A stretch of 64,000 nucleotides of DNA from Rhodopirellula halodulae (GTDB taxonomy: Bacteria; Planctomycetota; Planctomycetia; Pirellulales; Pirellulaceae): contig NZ_JAJKFV010000029.1 in the NCBI RefSeq assembly GCF_020966775.1, positions 1,295,001 to 1,359,000 on the forward strand. Reading direction: 5' to 3'. The position numbers and the translations under genes are program-made. How positions within the stretch are numbered: the first letter of the stretch is position 1; each line of letters starts with the position of its first letter. The notes below the pieces were generated by a model. The model was given only the letters and a program-made list of their open reading frames with translations, had not been told where the DNA came from and made no database searches. This document shows, one piece after another, positions 19,025 through 27,404 of the stretch.

Positions 19025-20107
19025 ATGGCTCGCGAAGCAATTTACCAACAATCTGACCCTGATCCGGGTGGTGGGAATCCGCCGGACGACCAGGATCCCA
19101 AGATGACTTCCGATGGCGGAGCCGAGGATCCACGCGGTGGATCTGATCCCGATGCCAAATTGCGGCCCCAACGGATGGCTGAAATGGTGGGGCAGCAAGA
19201 CGTGATCGAACGGTTGCGGATTGCCATCGACGCGGCTCAGGTTCGCGGTGAACCCCTGGGGCATATCTTGTTCGATGGGCCGCCGGGATTGGGGAAGACG
19301 ACTTTCGCAACCGTGATTCCGACGGAGATGAACACGACGGTTCAGATGGCCAACGGTGCGGGGCTCAAGGCACCACGCGACCTCTTGCCCTATCTGACCA
19401 ATGTGTCGAAGGGTTCGGTGCTGTTTATCGACGAGATCCACCGAGTGCCTCGTGCGATCGAGGAGTACCTCTACACGGCGATGGAAGATTTTCGAATTGA
19501 CATTGTGTTGGGCGAAGGCGTCAACGCCAGAACGTTGAACCTCAGTTTGGAACCCTTCACGTTGATCGGTGCGACGACGCGAGCCGGGATGTTGACGGCA
19601 CCGCTGCGTGATCGATTCCAAATTCGCGAACACCTGGGTTGGTACACACGCAAGGAACTCGGCGAAATTGTCCAACGCAATTCGAAGAAGTTGAACATTG
19701 AGGTTGATCCTGATTCAGCCGGCGTGATTGCCGATCGAAGTCGCAGCACGCCGCGTCTGGCAAACAATCGTCTGCTTTGGGTGCGGGACTACGCCCAGAG
19801 CAAAGCCAACGGGAACGTCGACGCGAAAATTTGTGCGGATGCGTTGGACATGATTGGGATCGATGCGTTGGGATTGGACAAACAAGATCGCAATTATTTG
19901 GACACATTGATTCGCGTTTTCTTAGGCGGTCCGGCCGGACTGGATGCAATCGCTCACACGATGAACGTCAGTTCCGACACCTTGGAAGACGAAGTCGAGC
20001 CGTTTCTGTTGCGAAGCGAGTTGCTGGTGCGGACGCGACGTGGGCGTTTGGCGACTCCCAAGGCATTCGAACACATGAATCGCGAAATGCCGGATCGACC
20101 GTTGTGA
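19025..20107 (+). CDS. ruvB: Holliday junction branch-migration helicase RuvB
   Basis: AAA+ motor that with RuvA drives Holliday junction migration. Walker A GPPGLGKTT (about residues 85-93), Walker B LFIDEIHR, sensor 1 GATTRAG and the arginine-finger segment LRDRF are all present. A C-terminal winged helix ends the protein (LLVRTRRGRLATPKAFEH). The N-terminus has about 45 extra low-complexity residues. ATG 19025 is the best start; an in-frame ATG at 18971 is possible. The sensor-2 helix reads STPRLANNRLLWVRDYAQ, where most RuvB have GTPRIANRLLRRVRD; the sensor-2 Arg is kept. No ruvA or ruvC is adjacent. Confidence 0.93.
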   Translation: MAREAIYQQSDPDPGGGNPPDDQDPKMTSDGGAEDPRGGSDPDAKLRPQRMAEMVGQQDVIERLRIAIDAAQVRGEPLGHILFDGPPGLGKTTFATVIPTEMNTTVQMANGAGLKAPRDLLPYLTNVSKGSVLFIDEIHRVPRAIEEYLYTAMEDFRIDIVLGEGVNARTLNLSLEPFTLIGATTRAGMLTAPLRDRFQIREHLGWYTRKELGEIVQRNSKKLNIEVDPDSAGVIADRSRSTPRLANNRLLWVRDYAQSKANGNVDAKICADALDMIGIDALGLDKQDRNYLDTLIRVFLGGPAGLDAIAHTMNVSSDTLEDEVEPFLLRSELLVRTRRGRLATPKAFEHMNREMPDRPL

Positions 20108-20252
20108 GGTCCGTGATGAAAAGGTTGCTGAAAAGTTGAGCTGCGGTGCCAAGATTGCGGTGTGATTCGCGAATGGAAGGTCAGCACGTCGGCGATCCAA
20201 GTCGTTCGGCCGCATGTTTGAAAACGTTGGTAACATTGATGGCTGAGTCGCG

Positions 20253-20807
20253 ATGAACGATCCGGATGAGAAGATTCTCTGGGAAGCGGAATTCAATCCC
20301 AAGGTGAAGACTTATTGGTTGATCAGTGCCGTGCTGACCAGCTTTCTGACGATCGTTTTGATTCCGTTTTTGCCGTTGATCATTCCGATCGCTTGGCTGA
20401 TCGCGGACAAGTATCTGGCCAGTCATCGCTGCACGTTGACCGAACGCACGTTGAAGGTTGGCCGTGGCATTTTGGTTCGGCAGGAAAAGACCGTTCCGCT
20501 GGATCGCATCACGGATTTGGGGTTGGTTCAAGGCCCCATCATGCGTGCGTTGGAATTGGAAGCCGTCAGCGTGGAGACTGCCGGGCAATCCGGTCCCGGT
20601 TCGTTGGTTCGATTGACGGGCATTCGAGAGGGGCGAGCCTTCCGAGACGCCGTGTTGAAACAGCGAGATTTAGTCTCGGGTTCAGAAACTCGCCGCGGGG
20701 AAAGTCCTGTTGCCACGCCGCCGAGTCTGGATGCCAACTCGCATGAAACACTGGTCGAAATCCGCGACATACTCCGCCGGATGGAAGAGCGTTCGCAGAC
20801 GTTGTGA
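20253..20807 (+). CDS. Bacterial PH-domain membrane protein (YdbS/DUF304 type)
   Basis: 184 aa. Two closely spaced membrane helices near the N-terminus (about residues 18-48) are followed by a bacterial PH (bPH2) domain: CTLTERTLKVGRGILVRQEK, then PLDRITDLGLVQGP and LEAVSVETAGQSG. A short hydrophilic tail follows. The domain probably faces the cytoplasm. It stands alone between ruvB and the convergent sulfatase. Function unknown. Confidence 0.8.
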   Translation: MNDPDEKILWEAEFNPKVKTYWLISAVLTSFLTIVLIPFLPLIIPIAWLIADKYLASHRCTLTERTLKVGRGILVRQEKTVPLDRITDLGLVQGPIMRALELEAVSVETAGQSGPGSLVRLTGIREGRAFRDAVLKQRDLVSGSETRRGESPVATPPSLDANSHETLVEIRDILRRMEERSQTL

Positions 20808-20882
20808 GCGTTTGAGACATTTTCTACCACCGGACGAAGCTGACAATCCTCGATTCACTCGCGCCTTCGATTCACTCTCGAG

Positions 20883-22343
20883 TCAAGGCACCTCTGGACC
20901 ATGGACGTGCCAATCCATCGCGTCGTTCATGATGCTGGCGTTGATGTCCAGCAGTTGCTGTCTCATCTTCGCCACTCGGTCGGGATGCTGCTCGGCGAGA
21001 TTGTTCGTCTGGCCCGGATCCTCTCGCAAATTGTAAAGTTCGAAGTTCTTGTAGCCGCCAGACTTGATGGTTGGGATCCATTTTTCCTGGAACAGGTTGT
21101 TGTTGGATAACTCGTAGTCACGAAAACCAACCAACGAATAATCTCCGTCGCGCATGGCAACGATGGGGCGTGATCGTTGCAGGTGCCAGAACAGAGGTTG
21201 ATGGCGATTGAATTCGGTTTCAGTTCGAGTCAGCAATGGTGAAAGATCGCTGCCGTCCAAGTGAACGTTGGGGCGTTTGAGACCGAGTAAACCGCAGACG
21301 GTCGGGAGCACGTCGACCAGGCCGGCGGGTTCGTTCAAAACGACATCGGCGGGAATATGGCCGGGCCAGTGGAAGATCCCGGGCACTCGGATTCCGCCGT
21401 CCCAGTTCACACCTTTGCGGCCTCGCAAATTGCCGACTCGGTCGCTCCGATAACTACCGTTGTCCGAGGCGTAGATGATCAACGTGTTGTCCGCGACGTT
21501 TAGCTCATCGAGCTGCTTCAGCAAACGGGCAATCGCGGAATCGGTGTTGTCGATGGTGCCGGAGTAGACCGCACCTTTGTCTTGTGTCTTGCCGTATTTT
21601 TGAACGATGTTGTCGGGGGCCGCGATCGGTGCGTGGGGTTCGTGAAACCAAACGTTCAGAAAGAAAAGCTGCGAGGCTTGGCTGTCATGATGTCGTTTCA
21701 TCCATCCGATGGCCTCGTCGGCGACCAGTTGGCAGGAGTAGCCTTGCAATTCCCCGACGGGAGTTCCGTTGCGGATGAAGTTGTTGGGATTGCGATGGCT
21801 GGGTTCCGCGTTGTTCCAGGTGGCGAACCAGTAGTCAAAACCATGTTGATCCGGCGTGGGTTTGTCTCGTTGCTTTGTCGGCAGTCCGAGGTGCCACTTT
21901 CCGATGTGAGCTGTGGCATAGCCAGCGTCCTGGAGCACTTCGGCCAAGGTGGTCTCTCGCAAACGCAAGTGAGAGTTCTGTGACTCGTCATGGATCCAGC
22001 TGTAGACTCCCGTGCGGATGTGATGGCGTCCGGTCAGCAATGTTGCCCTCGATGGAGAGCACACGGCGCAACCGGAATAAAACTGTTCAAATCGGGTCCC
22101 ACCGGCTGCCAAGGAGTCGATCGTGGGCGTTTGCACCGGACCGCCGTAGCAACCCACATCGCGATATCCCAGATCGTCCGCCAGCAGCATCACCACGTTG
22201 GGCCGAACCGGTTCCGCAGATGCCGGAATCGCGAAAATTGTGACGGCGAGGATGGACAACATCGCCAGTGGAATCGGCAAGGACGCCAAGACGACTCGCG
22301 AATGGTTCGCGGAACGGATGGCAGAGTTAAAACGGTGGAACAT
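20883..22343 (-). CDS. Secreted type I sulfatase
   Basis: 486-aa arylsulfatase-family hydrolase for sulfate esters, probably on algal or other sulfated polysaccharides. A signal peptide runs to about residue 44 (ends IPASA). The formylglycine site is C95-S-P-S-R, followed by ATLLTGRH, so an anaerobic or FGE-type maturase is needed. Metal ligands appear in VVMLLADDLGYRD and in IYASDNGSYR. The C-terminal block DPGQTNNLAEQHP is typical. ATG 22343 starts the signal peptide; the frame opens at 22382. Substrate not predictable. Confidence 0.92.
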   Translation of the reverse strand: MFHRFNSAIRSANHSRVVLASLPIPLAMLSILAVTIFAIPASAEPVRPNVVMLLADDLGYRDVGCYGGPVQTPTIDSLAAGGTRFEQFYSGCAVCSPSRATLLTGRHHIRTGVYSWIHDESQNSHLRLRETTLAEVLQDAGYATAHIGKWHLGLPTKQRDKPTPDQHGFDYWFATWNNAEPSHRNPNNFIRNGTPVGELQGYSCQLVADEAIGWMKRHHDSQASQLFFLNVWFHEPHAPIAAPDNIVQKYGKTQDKGAVYSGTIDNTDSAIARLLKQLDELNVADNTLIIYASDNGSYRSDRVGNLRGRKGVNWDGGIRVPGIFHWPGHIPADVVLNEPAGLVDVLPTVCGLLGLKRPNVHLDGSDLSPLLTRTETEFNRHQPLFWHLQRSRPIVAMRDGDYSLVGFRDYELSNNNLFQEKWIPTIKSGGYKNFELYNLREDPGQTNNLAEQHPDRVAKMRQQLLDINASIMNDAMDWHVHGPEVP

Positions 22344-22719
22344 GGTGGCGGGACGCTTTTCAAAAACGGGGCAGGAGGGCATGGTGGGCCGGTTGAGCCG
22401 CCTGGGAAAAGACTCGGGCGACCAGGGGGAGTTGGGTAGCCAGCGTGAATCGAGAGGGCTGCGAAGCCAGGCATTTTAGACCAAATGGTGAGTGATCATT
22501 GAATTCTGGCAGAGGTCGCTGCTTTTGAAACGATGGAATTTGGCTTGTGGGTGATCGTGACGCTTTCGTAGGGTCGCAGCAGGATCGCGCAAAAGGATTT
22601 GCGTTGGTCCGGGACTGCGTTCCCTGTCAGATTTTCCCGCTCGAGCTTACTTCCGCTTGGCTGACTGGTTCTCATTCAACGAATTCACGGCTCGTTCATC
22701 GTGTGAAACACGTTCACCG
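22344..22719. other. Divergent intergenic region, sulfatase/lptD
   Basis: 376 bp between opposed starts. It contains no credible gene; the plus-strand frame of lptD is open back to 22657. Promoters for both genes should be here, but none was recognised. Confidence 0.45.
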
Positions 22720-25700
22720 ATGGCCGAGTTTCGTGCTGCGCTGAACCCATTGACCGTGGGTGGTTGCTTTGGCGACCGATTGAGAGTCCTGCACCTCGTC
22801 GCATTGCTGTGGATGATCGGATGTTCCACGTGCGTTTTCGCTCAAACGTCCGTGAATGAAGGATCGGTTTACGAGGTCACTGATGTATCGCAAACCATGC
22901 AGTTGCATGGCGATGTGGTGCACCGTTGGAAAGATGACCATCGCGAATTCTCTTGGCTTCGTGGCAATGTGCAGTTGAGCTTTCAAGACAACCGCTACCA
23001 AGCGGATTCGATCTTCATTGTTCTCGAAGGATCCCAGGGTGATTTAACCGCGCGTCTGTTGATGGATCGTGTGAAACTCGGACCTGGTCAACACACCGAA
23101 CAGCCCATCGTGCAGACAGTGAAACTGTCCTCCGTCCCGATTCTGCGAGCCGATACTTATCGCGGTCGGACATCCATTCCCGATGGATGGTGGGCTCGCA
23201 TGGGAATTCCAAACGATCAACCGGCGGAAAAAAAACAGGCGGATGGATCTTCCGTCGCGACGTCCGGTGAGATTGCGCCCGTCCAATACCTCGAGCCCGT
23301 CCAGTACATGGAACCGGTGATGGGCCAGCCCAATTTGCCGTCGGGCGGTTTGGTCTTGGACCCGCCCGTGGTCTCCAGCGAACCCCCACCCATCCAAAGT
23401 TTCCAACCGCCGATCATGGAGACTCCACCGCCATCGGTGATCACCCCCGAGGGAGCGACCACGGGAGGCGTCCCGTTCATCGTCGGTGGTGGCACTCGAA
23501 GCATTGAGGTGTTCTCGCGCGGGGCCAACACGCCGGCTGAATTGCAATACATCAATCGCCCGGGAACGAATGAGTCCGTCGTGATCGCGCGAGGTGGCGT
23601 GACGGTTCTGGTTCGTGATGTTTCGGCTCGACTTCCCGGTGGCGAGATCACTCCGCTGGGCACGGTGTCTTTGTCTGCCAACCGCATCGTGGCGTGGTTG
23701 CCTCGACTGAGCGATGTCTTTCAAGGCACACAGGATTTTCAGTCCAGCGAAGGTGAGTTGTATCTCGAGGGCGACATTGTTTTTCGGCAGGGCGACCGAA
23801 TCATTTACGCCGAAGCGATGTACTACAACGTCACTCGCGAAGTCGGGATGGTCTTGGACGCGGAAACCATCGCATCGATCCCACAGTACGAGGGAACGGT
23901 TCGCTTGAAAGCGGATGTGATGCGTCAAATCAGTCGAGGGAACTTCCAAGCCATCGACGCGGCGGTGACCAGCAGCCGTTTGGGCGTGCCACGGTACTGG
24001 TTGCAAAGCAGCCAATTGGAGCTGACCCAACGACCCATCGTGCGTCCCGACCCCATCACCGGACAACCGATCACCGACAGCGAGCCCATTGTCAGCAGCG
24101 GAGGCAACTTCGTTTACTTGGGCGGCGTTCCGGTTCTCGCGTGGCCACGATTCACCACACCGCTTCGCAAGCCAACGTTCTATCTGACCGGAGCTGACGT
24201 TCGCAACGATGACATCTTTGGAACGCAAGTGTTGCTGGAATGGGATTTGTTTCAGTTGCTCGGCTTTTCCAATCCGCCATCGGGTGTCGAAACGATCTTG
24301 CTCACTGACTATCTGAGCGATCGCGGGCCGGCCGTGGGAACTCGCACGACTTACGCACTGCCGAGCTTGTTCGGCATTGGCGGACCGGTGTCGGGAACTT
24401 ACGACAGCTATCTGATCAAAGATTCCGGGTTGGACGTGTTGGGGCAAGGTCGTCGTGACTTGGTGCCGGAGGAAGAATATCGCGGTCGAGCGACGCTGCG
24501 CCATCGGCACTACCTGCCGGGAGATTGGGAGTTCATTGCCGAAATCGGCTACCTGAGCGACCGCAATTTCTTGGAGCAGTATTTCGAATCAGAATGGGAC
24601 CAGGACGCCGATCACCGCACGGGGCTTCGTTTCCGAAAGTACGCTGGTTCGCAGATGCTGGATGTCGCGGCTAATTTCCAGGTCAACGACTTCTTCATGG
24701 AAACGGAAGAGCTACCAACGATCGAGCATTACGCACTGGGCGGCTCCATCCTTGGTGACTTGTTGACGTGGTCCATGCACAACGAGGTTGGCTACAAGCA
24801 TTTGCAAGTCGCCGATAAACCGAACGATCCGGTCATTGCCGCGAATACTTTCACTTTGCCCGGTGAGCTGGATCGCGAAGGCGTGGTGACTCGCACCCGC
24901 CAAGAGGTCTCGATGCCGTTGGATTTGGGACCGCTGAAGTTCATTCCGTTTGCGACGGGCGAGGCTGCTCACTACGGCGAAGGTGCGGATGGCGATGACG
25001 TCACGCGATTGTGGGGCGGCGGCGGAATTCGGTTGAACCTGCCAATGTCACGCGTTGATCCAACGATCCAAAGTTCGCTTTTGAATATTCGGGGATTGGC
25101 TCACAAGATCGATTGGTCTGCCGAGTATTTCTATGCGGACAGCGATACCAACATGGACGAGTTGCCGTACTACGATCCACTGGATGACAACGCACAAGAA
25201 GAGTTCCGGCGTGTTTTCATCGGAACAAACTACGGAGGCGTTCTGCCACCGCAGTACGACCCGATGAACTATGCATTCCGTCAAGGAATCCAGCGGTCGG
25301 TCACCAGTCCTAGCGACACAGTGGTCGACGACCTGCAGCAACTGCGTTTAGGAATGAAGCATCGTTTCCAAACCAAACGTGGTTTACCGGGACGCGAACG
25401 CATCGTCGACTTGCTTCGGTTTGACATGGAAACGATTCTGTTTCCCAAAGAGGACCGCGACAATTTTGGCGAGACGCTTGGTCCGACGATGTATGACGCT
25501 CAGTACAACATCGGCGATCGGTTCACCCTGCTAAGTGACGGGTACATCGACTTCTTTGACGGCGGTCTGCGTTCCATCAGTGCCGGTTTCCGAACCAGTC
25601 GACCTGGTTTGGGAGATTTGTATGTTGGCGTGCTGTCGATGGAGGGGCCGATCAGCAGCACCGTGCTGCGGACCAGTTTGGACTACCGTTTGAATCACAA

Positions 25701-25938
25701 ATGGATCGTTTCGGCCGGGAACGTTTACGATTTCGGTGAAACCGGGAACGTCGGGCAGACTTTGGGGCTGACGCGAGTCGGCGAGTCGTTCTTGATTCAG
25801 TTGGCGGCCAATGTCGACGCCGGACGTGACAACACCAGCATTGGTTTCATGATCGAACCACGCTTCTTGCCATCGACGCGTTTGGGACGACTGGGCGGCC
25901 AATTGATTCCGCCACCTGGTGTGGAAGGGTTGGAGTGA
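22720..25938 (+). CDS. lptD: LPS-assembly outer-membrane protein LptD-like
   Basis: 1072-aa predicted outer-membrane barrel. A signal peptide (VLHLVALLWMIGCSTCVFA) is followed by OstA/LptA-like beta-jellyroll text (MQLHGDVVHRWKDD; LSFQDNRYQADSIFIVLEG). A Pro-rich spacer with short repeats (about residues 190-260) leads to a second jellyroll (LEGDIVFRQGDRIIYAEAMY). The LptD C-terminal domain has VYLGGVPVLAWPRF and many alternating aromatic strands. In Gram-negatives LptD inserts LPS into the outer leaflet; here this supports a true outer membrane. ATG 22720 is chosen for the signal peptide. Its stop overlaps the dgkA start. Confidence 0.85.
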   Translation: MAEFRAALNPLTVGGCFGDRLRVLHLVALLWMIGCSTCVFAQTSVNEGSVYEVTDVSQTMQLHGDVVHRWKDDHREFSWLRGNVQLSFQDNRYQADSIFIVLEGSQGDLTARLLMDRVKLGPGQHTEQPIVQTVKLSSVPILRADTYRGRTSIPDGWWARMGIPNDQPAEKKQADGSSVATSGEIAPVQYLEPVQYMEPVMGQPNLPSGGLVLDPPVVSSEPPPIQSFQPPIMETPPPSVITPEGATTGGVPFIVGGGTRSIEVFSRGANTPAELQYINRPGTNESVVIARGGVTVLVRDVSARLPGGEITPLGTVSLSANRIVAWLPRLSDVFQGTQDFQSSEGELYLEGDIVFRQGDRIIYAEAMYYNVTREVGMVLDAETIASIPQYEGTVRLKADVMRQISRGNFQAIDAAVTSSRLGVPRYWLQSSQLELTQRPIVRPDPITGQPITDSEPIVSSGGNFVYLGGVPVLAWPRFTTPLRKPTFYLTGADVRNDDIFGTQVLLEWDLFQLLGFSNPPSGVETILLTDYLSDRGPAVGTRTTYALPSLFGIGGPVSGTYDSYLIKDSGLDVLGQGRRDLVPEEEYRGRATLRHRHYLPGDWEFIAEIGYLSDRNFLEQYFESEWDQDADHRTGLRFRKYAGSQMLDVAANFQVNDFFMETEELPTIEHYALGGSILGDLLTWSMHNEVGYKHLQVADKPNDPVIAANTFTLPGELDREGVVTRTRQEVSMPLDLGPLKFIPFATGEAAHYGEGADGDDVTRLWGGGGIRLNLPMSRVDPTIQSSLLNIRGLAHKIDWSAEYFYADSDTNMDELPYYDPLDDNAQEEFRRVFIGTNYGGVLPPQYDPMNYAFRQGIQRSVTSPSDTVVDDLQQLRLGMKHRFQTKRGLPGRERIVDLLRFDMETILFPKEDRDNFGETLGPTMYDAQYNIGDRFTLLSDGYIDFFDGGLRSISAGFRTSRPGLGDLYVGVLSMEGPISSTVLRTSLDYRLNHKWIVSAGNVYDFGETGNVGQTLGLTRVGESFLIQLAANVDAGRDNTSIGFMIEPRFLPSTRLGRLGGQLIPPPGVEGLE

Positions 25939-26315
25939 TGCCCAGCAAACCTGGCACGTGGCTCTTTAAGTTCCAGTGTGCTTGGCGAGGCATTTGGTTC
26001 GCCGTTGGTGATCAGAACAGTTTTTGGGTGCACTTGCCGATCGCGTGTTGTGTTGTCGGCTTGGCCGGATGGTTGCGTCTGGGCCCGCTGCAGTGGGCGA
26101 CGCTGTTGCTGGCGATTGGGATGGTATTGACCGCCGAGTTGCTCAACACGTCGTTGGAGCTGATCGTGTCGGTGGTGCATCCACAACGACATCCGCGAAT
26201 TGGTCAAGCGTTGGACATCGCCGCGGGAGCGGTCTTGGTGATGAGTCTCGCTGCTGCAGCCGTGGGATGCATCGTTCTGATGCCACCGCTATGCGATCGC
26301 CTCTTTGGTGGCTGA
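25938..26315 (+). CDS. dgkA: Diacylglycerol/undecaprenol kinase family protein DgkA
   Basis: Small integral membrane lipid kinase of 125 aa. The family signature AELLNTSLE holds the metal-binding Glu67, Asn70 and Glu74. Three membrane helices are visible. ATG 25938 overlaps the lptD stop as TGATG, indicating translational coupling. A GTG three bases earlier is also in frame. It may recycle diacylglycerol or phosphorylate undecaprenol for envelope synthesis. Its 3' end overlaps the convergent flippase gene by 27 bp. Confidence 0.9.
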   Translation: MPSKPGTWLFKFQCAWRGIWFAVGDQNSFWVHLPIACCVVGLAGWLRLGPLQWATLLLAIGMVLTAELLNTSLELIVSVVHPQRHPRIGQALDIAAGAVLVMSLAAAAVGCIVLMPPLCDRLFGG

Positions 26316-27362
26316 ATCCGTAGTGTCTAGATCGTCTGCGTTTGAATCGGCCGTATTGGCTTCTTCTAGGCTCTCTTGGACCTCTCGTCCGGCTGTCCAG
26401 TAGAAGACGGTTCCGATCACTGCCATCACGACTTTGACCAGTTCAAACGCCAGTGCGACCAGCGTTCCCGATGCATCGGTCGTTCGTGCGGGGATGATGT
26501 GATACAGCGTTTCAATCGTCGCTTCCAACACGCCGATTCCAGCGGGTGTCAACGGCAACGCAGACATCAACATCCCAATCGGCACGATGACGAAATGTTC
26601 GGCCAAGGTGGGTGGCAAGTCGTACATCGACACGGCGATCAGATACATGCTGATCACCAGCAACCCCTGAACGACGACGCTCATCAAAATCGAAGCCGCG
26701 AAAGCCCACGGGTGATGGTGAAACATTCGAAGTGGCGGACCAACGTGCTCGAAGACCGGACCAACCACGGGCCACTTTTCAATGCGTTGCATCATCGTGT
26801 CAACGAATTTGCCGCCGAAGACCAGCACCGCCAGGATCGCCGATCCGACTGACAGCAAGCCAACCGTAATGAGCTTGATGTCATCAATGGTGATTCCGTT
26901 GAACTCGAACGGATCTTGCGACTGGTGCAGCAGCAAGCCGCCGGAGACGAGCAAGAGTAACCCATAAAGACCCGAACCACGATCGACCACCACCGAAGCC
27001 ACCGCCGCGACGCGTTTGCCGGGTGAGCGTTTGGCTAGGAAGATCGCTTTGAAGAGATCGCCGCCGACGCTGCCCGCCGAGACAAAGCTGAGTAGAAAGC
27101 AGATCGAACTGAGCCGCATGGCTTCCAGGAGGCTCAGCGGAATGCCTTGGCACCGAACCAGCACCCACCAACGAACAAACGAGACCAGCAGAGCACAAAT
27201 CGCGACGCACAAAGCACCCAACAGCAAGGGTGTGTTGATCGATCGAGCGGTCAAGTCATCCCACTGTTGTGGTTCGATGCGTTGCAGCAAATACCCAATG
27301 ATCGCGATGGGAACCGCGAATTTGATCAGGGTGATGACGGTGCGTTTCAAATGGTCAGGCAT
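26289..27362 (-). CDS. Flippase-like/lysylphosphatidylglycerol synthase TM-domain protein
   Basis: 357-aa polytopic protein of the UPF0104 (LPG_synthase_TM) family, with roughly eight membrane helices. Family features include SFVRWWVLVRCQGI, SVGGDLFKAIFL and the late block LPLTPAGIGVLEA. It has no C-terminal aminoacyl-transferase domain, so it is not an MprF enzyme. Relatives are implicated in lipid or glycolipid transfer. It ends in an acidic tail. Its neighbours (LptD-like, DgkA) fit an envelope role. Confidence 0.83.
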   Translation of the reverse strand: MPDHLKRTVITLIKFAVPIAIIGYLLQRIEPQQWDDLTARSINTPLLLGALCVAICALLVSFVRWWVLVRCQGIPLSLLEAMRLSSICFLLSFVSAGSVGGDLFKAIFLAKRSPGKRVAAVASVVVDRGSGLYGLLLLVSGGLLLHQSQDPFEFNGITIDDIKLITVGLLSVGSAILAVLVFGGKFVDTMMQRIEKWPVVGPVFEHVGPPLRMFHHHPWAFAASILMSVVVQGLLVISMYLIAVSMYDLPPTLAEHFVIVPIGMLMSALPLTPAGIGVLEATIETLYHIIPARTTDASGTLVALAFELVKVVMAVIGTVFYWTAGREVQESLEEANTADSNADDLDTTDSATKEAIA

Positions 27363-27404
27363 GGCGGCAAGAATAATTCGCCACTTGCTTTTCGGGTAGG
27401 CGAA

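Noticed and set aside
23044-24510. 488-codon minus-strand frame inside lptD
   Set aside because: Shadow frame; the plus strand carries a clear signal peptide and LptD-type domains.
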